A stretch of 64,000 bases of DNA from Phoenix dactylifera (taxonomy: Eukaryota; Streptophyta; Magnoliopsida; Arecales; Arecaceae), in NCBI RefSeq assembly GCF_009389715.1, contig NC_052400.1, positions 21,793,674 through 21,857,673 on the forward strand. Reading direction: 5' to 3'. The translations under genes and the position numbers were made by a program. Of this stretch, positions 33,934 to 45,945 are shown in pieces. The notes under the pieces were generated by a model. It was not told the DNA's origin. It did not search any database and was given only the letters and a program-made list of their open reading frames with translations. Position 1 is the first letter of the stretch; each line of letters begins with the position of its first letter.

Positions 33934-34733
33934 TGTTGCTGGAAATTGGACCGGGGGATGACCACTTGGCTGAGAAGGAGGAGCTCCGGTGCGAGAATGG
34001 CGGATGGCGGTACGTCGGCGGGCTGTGTCCTTCGTGATCCTACAAAAAAGTCGATGGTCGGAGTTTCCGGCGCCGGCCCTTCGATGCTTAAGTCAGGGGG
34101 GTTTAATTTTGGAGAAGAAGATGAATTGTATGTAGAAGTCCGAAGCCTCCTCCTGAGAGGAAGAAGTTCCCCTTTTTATAGGAGGAGTGGCAGGGTTACC
34201 TGTGATGTAACTGGACGAATTAATGGGTTACCGTCACGATTGGACGTGAGCGTGTGAAGTAATGAGTTGCCGTGGATGGCCCGTTCCCATCATGGGAGGA
34301 GATGGCGCGCAGCCAGAGCTTGTTTGTGGCGCGCAGTGCAGTCCATTCTTAAGAATGGTGAGGCGTTGACAGTCATAGCAGGGTATAATCCCTGGTTGAT
34401 ATGTCGTGGCGTGGCCGGCAAGTAAAGCATGGTGCGGTGAGGCTACTGCAGAGCATGACCGCAGCACGTGGACGACGAGGTCGGCCTTTTGAGGTCAGCT
34501 CGACCTTCTGTGCTTGGCAGCCTTGTGAGCTCGACTCAGACTGCATGAGCTCGGCCTGCATAAGCTCGGCCTGCACGAGCTTGGCTCGGATTGCATGAGC
34601 TTGGCCTTCTGAGCTCGGCTCGGACTGCATGAGCTCAGGCATGCTGTCGGATTTGGATGCTTTAATTGTATTTATGGAATGATCCATTTTTCCTCCAATA
34701 CAAATCTTTCAGGATGATCATGCACATATATCA
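33934..34733 (+). mobile_element. Solo LTR, TGTTG family, copy 2
   Basis: This 800-bp element starts TGTTGCTGG and ends ATATATCA, flanked by the perfect 5-bp duplication CAAAC (33929-33933 and 34734-34738). A TATA-like tttttatagg lies about 240 bp inside. The region near 34480-34640 is built of repeated agctcggcctgcacgag-like words of about 20 bp. Confidence 0.8.
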
Positions 34734-35020
34734 CAAACTAAGCAGAGACAAACATGGTCATCCCGTATAAGGGCTGGTTCTCATGATGCAATGCTCTGGA
34801 GACAAGAACCGATGCATTTTCTGCTCAGACAGCAGGGGCTTGCATCAAGTGCCTCTCATCAGGAGAAACAGGACAAGCTCAAACAAAGCCATGGTAAATA
34901 TTGCAAAGCTGCTGATCACTCAGCGGAAAAGGTGCGACAATAAATTGTGAGCAGAAAAAGTATTCTATGCATAGCCGATCCTTGGACAAAAAGACGGCAC
35001 TGTTAATGTTTTGTTAAGAA

Positions 35021-38000
35021 TTATGCAACAAAAAATAGGAAAATCATAAGGAAAACCATCAGCACAAAGAATATCTTGATCATCAGCCACCTATTGGATG
35101 ATACGCTGTTAAGGTACTTCAGCAGTGCCCCTTGCGCTCCCTCTACATTAGCCAAAGTGTCATCCATGTTCTCGTCAATCCTGTCACCATTTTGACATCA
35201 GTTACGTGTGTCACACTGGATACTTACAATCATAGCTAGCAGTGCATTTAGGTCAGCTTTACGTATCCTATCAAATCACTAGCTATCCTTAAAAAGGACA
35301 TGCCTCGACCAAAACAACCAGTCCATTGGTGTCAGCTCTATGTATCCTAAGCCAACATTGTTTATCACACACACACAAAAAAAAAGAGAGAGGGTGGGGT
35401 GGGCGGATGACACCTGTTGTCAGACTGAATTTTATTAGATTATATTCCAGCCATTTTCACTAAACTCTGTCTTTGTTTTCCAAATTTGTTAACTCCCTAC
35501 CTCTTCCATGCTGAGACCCTCAAATGTACAAAAAAACTGGAACAACTAACAAAGAAGCGAAGCAATCCAATGGACTAACCTGCAAAGAAAATCCAATGAA
35601 CAAGAACTAATGGTAGTATATGTGGAGAGAAAATGTACATAGCCTAGCATTTGTTTAATCCCAGGCAAACACTGCAGCTCTGCCTACAGTTTATAGCACA
35701 AAGCAGTCTAAAGGGCACAGAAAATTTCAATCTTCCTATATTCAATCATGAATCCCTAAAAATGTAGACTTAAGTATTTGAAAGTTAGAATACACCTATA
35801 TAAAACATGACCTAACATCTCAGAATTATAGGTTTTAAATGCAAGGGCAAGATGATCCAGACTGAATCACGTTAAGGTCTCGAAGGATAATTAAAAAAAT
35901 AGGTAGCTCAAAATGAAAAATAAAAAGAATCAAACCTGATGGCAAGCTCTCCCTGCTGTGACACCATTGTAGCTAGTTGTGTAAATATGTTGCTCAGCTC
36001 ATGAATTGTTGATTCAACATTATGAAGAGCCTCTGCTCTGCTCTGCATGTAATTATCCTGTACTGGAACCATTTGCTGCTGCTGCACCAATGGCTGAGTT
36101 GATGAGGATGGGTCCCCATTCATCTTCTTTCTAGCAATCCAGGAAAACAAAAATAGCATGTCTATTAGTAGCAGATATCACAGACGAAATGTTTTGTAGA
36201 ATGAAATCAGGAATTGTTAAAATACTGAAAACACCTACAAAAATAAAAATGCCCTGACACAGCTAGATCTATATTTTTTTATTACAAGGATTAAATTTTT
36301 ATCCCATCTATAAGATGACAGCTTTCTGGATCGAAATATGATCCATGAAAGTTTGAGACAGCTATACAAAAGAAAGAAAGATAGAAGAAAGAAAGAAATC
36401 CTATTTTGGGGAAAACAACACTTACAAACAGCATTTCACAAGACTTCTCAGTAAGTTTATAGATGTCTAGAAATGACATATTATGACTCTAGCCTTGTAA
36501 TATACATGCATGGAGAGAAATTTAACTTCTAATTTTATATAAAAAAATAATAAAAATTTCCAACCTCTTAAATGATTTAACAAATTATAACTCGAGTAAC
36601 AGTTGCCACCATTATGACCCTTATTTATTACATTACCTGGGAAACAGCTGAGGAGAAGATGATGAGCTATCTGCCCATGGTGCTGGTGGTGCAGATGAAT
36701 CGGAGGCTGCCTTGGAAACTAGTGGGCGTTGTCGGATGAACGGATTGGTTGAATCCTTTGAAGCTGATGAAGAAAACAACTGCCTTCTATTCTCATGGAC
36801 CTTCAAGTTCTATATATACAATAAATGCAAGAGTCATTTCATGCTCCTAGTGGAAGATACATATATGGACAGAGACAAACCAAAAGCAATTAAGAAGGTT
36901 AAGCCAAACATGAAGGAGGTAGAATTTTAACTTGCCTCTGTTCGCATGGTCAGCACTTCTTTGAACTCCTTTGTTGTACTCATCAAGCGGTTCTTCAAAT
37001 TATCAACCACTGTGGTTGAATGATTGGTAGTGTCACTGGAAATATTCCCACTTTCATTCTGTGAATTGCAGATGAGTTGCAGGTCTATGACCGCAGAATT
37101 TAAAGCATTGATATCCTGCTTGATAAGTGCTGTCAGTTCATGTATCTCCACAGTGGGGTCGTCAAAAACTGATGTTCTCTTTGCCACTGCAAAAACAAGA
37201 AGACTATAGTGGCAGTTGACCATCTCTGATCGAAAAAACAAATGGCTGCACAACAAATATCTGAAAGACTTAGTTCAAGAACATATTTCCAAACAGACAA
37301 AGTTTTTGTAGAAGGGTGGTTAATTATAATGATATACATAACGTTGTTGGACTTTGATGTTGTGCATTGACTAATGAAATTAAACAGTTGTGAAGGAAAA
37401 AGCTTCCCTATCCTTGAAACCCCTATAAATCACAAAGAAATATATACATGCTCACCAGCAGGAAAATATAGTGACCATCATACAATTCCTAATCCGATAA
37501 ATCCTCTCATGTAAGATTTCACTTTTCCACTACCCAAGGAAACTCAACCACAAATGTCGTAGCCAATTATAATTTCATCTCACACATGATTCCAAGTTTA
37601 TGACTTTTATGTTCAGCATCAACACAACTAGAGGTCATCAAGACATTGCTAATGATAAAGTAAACTGACTGGAGAGATAATAGCTCTGATTTGAAGTTAT
37701 ACATATCAATTAAATCTTCTACAATAATCTTATCATTTAAATCTGAAGGTTGATTAAATGTAAAAGTTTCTCTAAAACGATCTCCCGGAGATCTTGGCGT
37801 GAAAATTTCTATAATTTAATTTCAAATAATTGAGGTTTTAGTGAATATGACAAACATGTGGTAAGAAAGAGTCAGGAGCTGATCAGGCTTAGGCATGACC
37901 TTCTCCTCTTTGAACTCTCACTTCCCTAGTCCTTGCTCACCATCCTTGTCCCAGGACCACCAATTACCAGAAAAGTGAAATCATGAAAGGTATATACTAA

Positions 38001-38990
38001 ATATAAAGTATCTGCAAATTTTTCTTGGTGTTTAGATATAACTATTTATTGGTCATATAAAGATTATAAAGGTGAGCTACAGCAAGATTAATGCCCACTT
38101 AAGAACATGGGTAAAATATTATTTTTCTATGTAATATACAAGAAGGTTGATTCTGCAATTTTGATATGCTTTAAACAATACATCAAAATTAAGAAAAATC
38201 TTGATTTTGGAAGCATTAAAACAAATCTCAGATTTAAAAACCAATTTTTTTCACCATTTTACAGATGGGCACTCGGAATAACGTGGAATAAAAATCAAAG
38301 ATAAGAGCACTAAGCCATGAGAAGTGGGACCAGAGTATGATATTAAGGCTAATACATTCTCCAACTCCAAATAGCTTCTCGTGGCTTTCCCTTTCTATCA
38401 GTCTCAATATACTGGATTTGCATTTCATGTGATGCATAAAAAAAAAAGACTAGAAGTAGCCCTACGACAGTACTAAAATTCTTTCTTGTAGAGAACATCT
38501 CTCTTTGACAGTCTAAAATTCTTTCTCGTAGAGAACCATTTTGTCAGGGACCTTACGAAATACTTATGCACAGACTATCAACTATGTCAGCTTAGCCTAG
38601 TTTTTAATGCTCGAATATTCAAAGATTTTGGAAAAGAACTAAACAAATCGAGATGGTGCAAATCTCTAGTAATTATAGTCCTATCCTTATCTATGACGCA
38701 AAAACGATGCAATAAAACAAGAAGCGAGACTCTCGGTGAATTCTTTACTTACGCTTTGCGAGTTTCGCAAGCTTTTGTGATGCCTGATGGATCCCAAGCC
38801 CAATTTTTGAAGCCCTCCTGTTGAATTCCGACTGAATCGAGGCCGCCGTTTTCTGCCCCTCCGATCTCGATCCAGCGCTACTACTTGGCCCATTGGGCGC
38901 GGACGAGAAAGACTTCTTTAATCTTTCAACGACGGTAAGAAACTCCTGCGTCCGATCCCGATAAGACGACTGTCCTGATCTTGAATGCAT
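35021..38990 (-). CDS. SYP32: Qa-SNARE syntaxin, SYP32/Sed5 type (5 exons)
   Basis: Exons on the minus strand are 38990-38753, 37186-36936, 36809-36637, 36130-35936 and 35180-35021, giving 1017 bp and 338 aa. The protein starts MHSRSGQSSYRDRTQEF, the Sed5-type N-terminus that recruits the SM protein Sly1. It has an N-terminal three-helix region (KLAKLAKLAKRTSVFDDP), a Ser-rich linker, a Gln-rich patch (237-240), a SNARE motif (about 246-312) with the zero-layer Gln at residue 280, and a C-terminal membrane anchor (317-338) directly after SSNRW. Family role: the target SNARE for ER-to-Golgi and intra-Golgi vesicle fusion. Every junction keeps frame. Intron 2 uses a GC donor (GAG|GCAAGT). An ATG at 39020 in frame gives a 10-residue extension, but 38990 is preferred because the family starts with this short basic segment. 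Confidence 0.95.
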
Positions 38991-39683
38991 CCCCACAAGG
39001 TCTCCAAAATCCAACAACAACGATAGCAGATTCGGTCAAGAAACACCGCAGATCACTTGAACTAGGGTTCCAGCGTCAATCTTTTCCGCATAATTTCTTC
39101 CAAATCGTTATCATCGCCCCCCAAATCGACAGATCTGATGCCAATCACGCCTCGAAACGATGCTAATCGCGATTTCAAGAAACGAGAAACCCTAGATCTG
39201 GCTCGGCGTCTCGGAGTGAAAAGGAACTAGGAATTTTTGTTTCGACTGCAGCGGTTTCGAGATCCAGAGGGGAAGGAGAAGAGATCGACCGAGAGGAAAC
39301 CTGCCGCAAGAAATGAGAGATCGATGAAGATTATCGGAAAAGGGAACGAACTTCGAAGAACTTTGCGATTAAAGAGAAGGGATCCGAAGAAGACGAGATT
39401 TTGGCGTACCTCAGAGGCGAAGAAGAAAAATACCTCGACATGGAGAATCGAAGACAGACTGGTGAGAGGGGAGGAGGGAGCTGGGCCTCGGGCAGGCAAA
39501 GCCGTGGAATAATAAATTTAACCGACACGCGGCTGCACCCGGCTACGAGATTTTGGCACGTCCCAGAGACGCGTACTGTATCGCAGACGATCGTGATTTT
39601 CCTGATTCGAGCATTTCCTTTTCCTTGCCTTGTGTACAAATATTTTTTATTAATTCAATCTAGATTTTATTAATTTATTTTTA

Positions 39684-39851
39684 ATTTTTTTTTAACAACG
39701 GCTGCTACCATTTGACGGATATGAATGCCACCAATAAGATCAAAAAACAAAAGACTACAAAAAATCTCCGATGCAGACTTATGATCCATTCAGATGAAGC
39801 CTTCCGAGTGATGAGCAGCAAAGGAAGCAACCCAGTTAGCAGCAATGTTTG
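39684..39851 (-). mobile_element. LINE 3' end, minus strand
   Basis: On the minus strand it reads EANIAANWVASFAAHHSEGF, matching the LINE RNase H C-terminus, then runs into an A-tail (T-run at 39684-39693 on the plus strand). Its 5' side abuts the plus-strand LINE end that starts at about 39852. Confidence 0.72.
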
Positions 39852-40188
39852 CCTCCGATAAACATGCGGGTTGCATCCTCCTCGAGAGGGACTCGACCAC
39901 GATGATCGAGTGGATCCAGGGAGGGGGTGCTCAGTTGAGGACCGACCGCTGCTTCACGATATTCGCAGAACATTGGGAGAGACTGACTTCTACCAGACCA
40001 CACACGTATATCGGGGGGCGAACGGTGCTGCAGATTGGGTTGCTTCCCTTGCGGCTCATTACTCGGAAGGCTTTTTCTGGATAGACTACAGAGCTGTGCC
40101 TATGCCTTTGCGCAGCATTTTATTTTCTAATTTTGTTAGCCGTCTTCACACTCGTCATGTGTGAGCCGCCGATGTATCAAAAAAAAGA
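39852..40188 (+). mobile_element. LINE 3' end, plus strand
   Basis: The frame includes HVYRGANGAADWVASLAAHY and ends SNFVSRLHTRHV with a stop, then gccgatgtatc and an A-run. This is the most complete 3' end of this LINE family in the window, with one frameshift near its start. Confidence 0.78.
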
Positions 40189-40194
40189 ATGTAT

Positions 40195-40990
40195 GGCCAA
40201 GTAGGAGCCGCACTCTTCTAGTAGTCGGCAGATGTTGTGAAGCAACGGCTGCCCCTCAGTCATGCATCCTCGGCCCCAAACTCACTTGATGACTATAGTC
40301 GAGTCCCCCTTCAGGAGAATGCAATCCGCGCCTAGCATCCATCGTGCATAGGTGATACCTTCCCAAGCTGCGCGAAGCTCGGCGTACACCACGGACATGT
40401 TGAAGACCCGTCGCCCCCTGTTGTCACCAGTCTAGCACCGTGGTCTCTAATGACAAATCCCACATCTCAGCAATTCCCTCTCTCGCCCACACTGTCGTCG
40501 AAGTTCACCTCAAGAAAGTCGAAGGGTGGGGGCATCCAGGAAACAAGAACTGACCCGGACGTTGTAGTAGTAGAATGAGTGTTCTAAATTTTCCTAGCTA
40601 ACCCAAGAGGCAAAACCTCCGTGATGCCGAGAAACTCTGTCGCATGTAGTAGAACTCTATCCACCACTGCTCTCAGGTGAAAACTACCATCCTCAAAGGC
40701 AACCCGTGTACCTCTCTCCTCACGCCCAGGACCCCCCACAGAGTTCTCCAAGAAATCCACAAGTCCTCGATGAATGACCACACATGTCGATGGTTGGGGT
40801 GGGCCGAGGCACACTCCCAAATCTAACTGGCACGCGGATACTTGATAAGGGCGTGGTAGATAGACTCCTCCATCTTCGAGCAGACCACACTAGCTAAAAG
40901 GATATGCACTTTCCGCCCGACTACCATACCACTTGTGGGCAAGCACCCCTACGCCACTTTTTAAAGGAACAAAACGATGCCGGGGTTGAA
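40195..40990 (-). mobile_element. LINE fragment with zf-RVT and RNase H regions, minus strand
   Basis: Minus-strand frames at about 40780-40880 read KMEESIYHALIKYPRASQIW, the zinc-binding region that follows plant LINE reverse transcriptase. Further along, VNFDDSVGERGIAEMW resembles the start of the RNase H domain. Multiple stops show decay. It has no A-tail at its 40195 end, so it is an internal fragment. Confidence 0.65.
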
Positions 40991-41965
40991 TGCTACTAAG
41001 TGGACCTCGCTAAAACCTACCTATGAACCATGTAGAAATGTTAAGAGAAGCGTCTCTCTCTTGTTCCTCGCTGTTCTTGTCAAAAGAATTAGGACCTTAT
41101 CCCTGCTCGATGTCCTCGTTTTTCTTATGATTTTGCGTGGCCTTTGTCGAAAGGATCACTTTTTCTTATCTGGGGGAATGTCGCAGACACCGTGTACAGG
41201 AGAATTTAACTTATGTTCTAGAGGGCAATGGTGGAAGCGTAAGCATAATAACCTTCTAACTTACGAGAATTTCATGAGTTTTTATATGTTTTGGGCTTTC
41301 TTATCGCATCAACATGGTCCGAGATAAAGGGTATAGCCTCTTGGCCAAGTCGTGAGAGTCCACATAAATGCTTTCGTGGCGAAATAATGTGCTCAACAAA
41401 TGAGTTGGAGTTTGTTCTCAAAATATTAACGAATTGGAGTTGCAAGTCTTGCCTGGAATCGTACGTTATACGATTTTCTTGGAATCGTATGTTATATTGT
41501 TATACGATAGTTGCGTTAGTGACATAGCCCAAAGGGCCAGCGATGACGAGCCCAGGCCTGGTGAGTTTGTCCGTCGGTCGGCGTCGCTTCCTTCGACTGG
41601 GCTGGAACTGGAGGCCCATCGAGAAAAGCCGAAATGGGCGACCGCAGTGACGAGGCCGAGCACATTGATCCGAAGAACGTTGTATGGACTTCAGAGAAGC
41701 ACGATCCACGTGTTTCATGGAACGTCTTCTACATTTGTAAGGGCTCCAGGTGTTGGATTAAAGGGTCTGAGATGAAGTGGATCGGTGGAAGCTCCAGGCA
41801 AGACATACGTAAGCAAGGTGGAAACCGGGGCTTCGATGTTTTTGTCCATAATCTTTAACACCAAAATTTTGTATGTGAACAAAGATAATGATTAGAAGAG
41901 TCATGTGAAGACATCACAAGCCTCGGACGCTCCCCGTGAAGGACATCAATTGGCCACATCTAAGA
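40991..41965. other. Unassigned intergenic sequence, probably repeat-derived
   Basis: Short frames at 41434-41858 are open but show no known motif. The GC-richer stretch 41520-41720 has a repeat-like feel, though I could not match it to anything else in the window. Confidence 0.4.
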
Positions 41966-42157
41966 ATGGGGCCGGCTGAACTCGTAAACGATTGAGACGG
42001 TCACCTAAGGCTCCGGCCTAAAAACTCTTAGCTATAAATATATCGAGGTATCTAAAAAATTCTTAACTATAAATATATTAAAGCCTCTAAATATATTTTA
42101 TTATTATTATTATTAGTGAGTTTGCTTTAAGCCTCTAAATTCATTGAGCCGCTCCTG
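41966..42157. mobile_element. Decayed short relative of the 32329 hAT element
   Basis: The left side, ggggccggctgaactcg followed by gacggtcacctaaggct, and the right side, attgagccgctcctg, echo the two ends of the 32329 element. About 190 bp remain. Flanks atctaaga and atctgggg share only four bases, so the target duplication is doubtful. Confidence 0.5.
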
Positions 42158-42535
42158 ATCTGGGGTGAGCAGCACATATACTTTGAATAGGTCCAACCTA
42201 ATGGCTTTTTCTTTCTTTTGTTCACTTCTTTTCTACCAAGGCTGTGGAATTAGCGAGTACAGCCCAACACTCGCACGTGAGACGAAGATGGGCGCTCCCA
42301 TGCCGGCCCTTTCTCGAGTTTACTTTTGAATTGCGTCCAATACTTCCAGAAACAATGCGAGGCAGGTGATCATCATCTGAAACTTCAGAGGAACTCCTAT
42401 GTGACAGGCTATGTTCAACTATTTTGCACCTTGGCAGCTGCCTGTGAAGGTGTAAAGAGGGATCTCCAAGTATTCAATCATATCCTACTCAAGCAAAAAG
42501 TAATTATCACCATAAAGAGTTCAAAGGTTTTGCAG

Positions 42536-42773
42536 GCCTGTTTGGATAATTAAGCTAAAAATTCTATGAGATTTGTGAGTTGAATCAATAGAACCAGCAA
42601 AATTATAGGGTTACAGATTGAACGAGCTATATTCATAAAAACCTAAGAATAGCTTTGAAGTGGGCTGGCCTGAATTTCATAGAAAGAAAAGATGACCTCC
42701 TGAGAATTTTGCTGGCTATATGGGCTCAATTCACCAATCCTATAGAATTTTCAACACAACCATCCAAACATGC
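42536..42773. mobile_element. MITE, GTTTGGATxATT family, copy 1
   Basis: Imperfect inverted ends of about 50 bp: gcctgtttggataattaagc at the left and the reverse complement of gcatgtttggatggttgtgt at the right, each continuing into aaaattctat. The element is 238 bp and non-coding. Related copies lie near 51530 and 56491. Confidence 0.65.
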
Positions 42774-43719
42774 TTTACATTTATTGCTAATACTCTAATT
42801 CTTTATTACCGTTTCATGTTGAGAAATTCTGTTGTACTTGAAATTTTTCATCTAGAGAAGCTAATCAGACTGTTGATTGGCCATCAAAATTAGCTCTTAC
42901 TTCTGATTCACATCTTTGGGACATTGATTTCCCATAGCCTCTCTGCTAGACCGATTGATGGAAGCTTTCTCTATTAATGATGCTACCATACCTTTATCAG
43001 GAAAAGAAATAAAAAGCGAGGCAAACTTGTGTCGGTCTCTTGAATCTTTGAAATACAAAATATAAAGCAAGAATTTCTAAAAGACCCCTTAACTTTGATC
43101 TCGTTGTACTTAAACCCTCCTCTTGTTGAAAAACTGCTTCTCTTCCTCCTCATGAGCGGCTCGATGGAAAGGAAGCATGATAAGAGATGACAGCAAAAAT
43201 CTTTTCTCGAAAGTGGGCATCAACAACGTTGTAGAGAATATGAATAGAAAAATCACCTTGCAGTGAAATATAATATCAAAAATTTAATTAAGCACGTATA
43301 ATATCAAGTGTAATATAAAAATTTCAAGTATTAAGCAAGACTGGATTTAAGTGCAACGAGGACAAAGTTGAGGGCTTTTTTGGTATTTTCTTAAATATAA
43401 AAGATAAATAGAGGATCATGATTGGTCGAACAAAGAGAATAGCGACATTGCTGTTTGTCTGACGGAGTGTTAGGAGTATTTGAAGAGTCAGGTGTACCCA
43501 TTGCATAGTCCATGTTATTAAAAGGAGATAAGGAAAAGAAGATTTGTAAGAATATGCTTCCAAATCATGTTAAGTATATAATTCTGTCATTCATCCTCTT
43601 TAAAAAGATATTGACACTGCTTTAGCAATAAAAATAACTCGTGCAAAACAAACGGTGACAAAAATTATAACGAGAGTCACCAAATGAGAAAATTTTTCTG
43701 CATGTTATTCATGTGACAT

Positions 43720-43726
<7 letters not shown>

Positions 43727-43754
<28 letters not shown>
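43727..43754. repeat. (TA)n microsatellite
   Basis: About fourteen TA units within AT-rich intergenic DNA. The surrounding 42774-44550 holds no credible gene. Confidence 0.9.
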
Positions 43755-43757
<3 letters not shown>

Positions 43758-44557
43758 TCATATAATATCGATCAAGAATGAAAAATATATATTATACGAA
43801 ATCAAATCAAACCCCATACAACATTCGTAAGAAATAACTTGGTAGGCTTAAACTACATCTTAAAGCACGAAGGCCAATTGTTAGCTCGATGAATGGAATT
43901 TAGATGCTGTGTCCAGTTTAGTCACCCACCACGTGTGCATCAATTAATGATCGGTGATCGAACTGGGTGGGTCCATTGTCCATGAGTACAAGCCGTTGAC
44001 GACGGGTGACTGAACTGAGTCGGAGATGATTCAAAATCTGGTAAATCCCAAATTGGTCCAATCCGGCACATATATGGATTGATGGTAGATGTCTTACAAA
44101 CTGGATCTTTGTCGACGACGAGAACTTGGCCTGCATTCTCTCCTTTGCTTCTCAGATCATGTCGATATCTCGCTACCCACTAATTTTCGAAGGAAAGATA
44201 CAGTTCTCGTCCTGAACTTAATCAGCGTTCAGTAGATGGCGAACACTTGCAAGGAAACAAAGACGAACGTGCACTTCGTGCGCCGAATCAAGAGCTTCGG
44301 TTCGACTTTGCCACGTCTGCGCAATTATGACATCAAAGGCTGAGCATCATCGGCCGGTTGATCCATGAACTAATTCTTTAATTGGTTGAATGGTTGATGC
44401 AGCGTAGAGGAAAATCCATTATAGAGTATTCTAGGTTCAATTTGGGCAGAGAGGTCGCCGTTTTAGCTTTGGGTTGGGGAAAGTTTCTCTGGCCCAGACT
44501 GACTGGTTTTGGTTATGTGCCGCGGCACAACTCTGGCAATCTTTGCAACCAAGTTTT

Positions 44558-44830
44558 TTTGTTTTTTTTTTTTTTATTTAAACCAGGTGGGATCATACTA
44601 GTCTGAATACCTCCAATAAAATTATAAAATAAAACATCGCTAAAACAAACAAAAATACTTGACCGAGATGGTCATAAGATTTTACCAGTCCAGCAACAAA
44701 TGAAGCCACTCAATCTACTGCGCTATTTGTCTTTTTATAGACATGAGTTGCAATACTCGTTGATGACTTTAATAATTGCTTTCCAACCATTCCGTGGTAT
44801 CACGCAGTTGGACACCTCCGTCTAATCCGA
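44558..44830 (-). mobile_element. LINE 3' end, minus strand
   Basis: The minus strand reads ATHVYKKTNSAVD, a stop, then VASFVAG, the RNase H C-terminal pattern, and ends in an A-tail (T-run about 44558-44574 on the plus strand). Confidence 0.7.
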
Positions 44831-45186
44831 GAGATCAGATTGGCAAATATTTTCCACATTATTGATCCAAATAAGGGACATCTTTAAAAAAGCTAGCACA
44901 TAATTAATGGCTAGGCACGAACCTTTCTTTAACCTACACAGCGAGAGATTGGAGGCCCGGAATATATATAGAGGTAAGCCTGCATCATCATGATTGTATC
45001 CGCCGGCTGTGCCTCCTCCAATTTAGACTTTAGAGTTTGGGAAGGGTACTCCTCGCTTTCTGAGAATTCAGTGTACTAATTACGTAATCTCCTGCTCTCC
45101 AGTTATCATATTTCTGCATGTCCGGAGTTCTAACTGATTCAAAAATGAGTGGATTGTATGATCATTTTGCTCTGCTAAGAAAAAAT

Positions 45187-45940
45187 TGTTGGGATCGAAA
45201 GGTAACAACAAACAAAAAAATTAAAGTACAACAAAATCAACAACTTTTCCACCTTGTGTAAACTTGTTATAAAACAAACAATTAGAGTCAATCTACTTAA
45301 TATATATATATATATAAAGGCATTCACAAATACTTAGCTGATTAAAAAAATAGAAAACATAAAAGGAACACTAATTTTTTATGTGGAAAATCTCCTCAAT
45401 TTGGAGAGTAAAAACTACGGGACCGTAGTCCATCCAAAACCTTTCACTATCAACAAATAATGGGTATACAATCTGTTCTCTCTAACCAAAACTAGAGGCA
45501 TATATCACCACATAATCTCAAGAACAATATTCTTGGCAAACATCAATAATAAGAGAGAAAGATTGATAAGATCTCACATAAACAACAGCCAAGTTTCTGC
45601 AAAATCTGACCATGCTAAAAAACTGCAAATGGCGATCATACTGTATAGATTGAAGAACCATGTGTTGTGAGCTTGTTATCCAAATTTCAGCTCGATCGGA
45701 CCACAGATCGCCTTTCGATCGTCGTTTAATCAAGATTGCACGCTGAATATCAATTCCGCATTTTCTCCACTGTCTCTCTGGAAGACTGCTCACATACCCT
45801 GCCTTCTCAACATAAAAAGTTACCCTAATGGGCCTTACATTTTAGGCCAAAAATAGTTTAACCAAATGGGCTAAAAATAATTAACTTAGCCCATATTTGT
45901 TGGGCTAAGTCTCCTCTAATATAGGAGGGATAACCCAACA
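45187..45940 (+). mobile_element. Copia-like solo LTR, 754 bp
   Basis: Perfect 7-bp ends TGTTGGG...CCCAACA are flanked by the perfect 5-bp duplication AAAAT (45182-45186 and 45941-45945). A TATA-like (TA)n-AAGG lies about 115 bp inside. The phrase gtggaaaatctcctcaattt followed by gagtaaaaactacggg is typical of plant Copia LTRs. No internal region or second LTR is present. Confidence 0.85.
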
Positions 45941-45945
45941 AAAAT

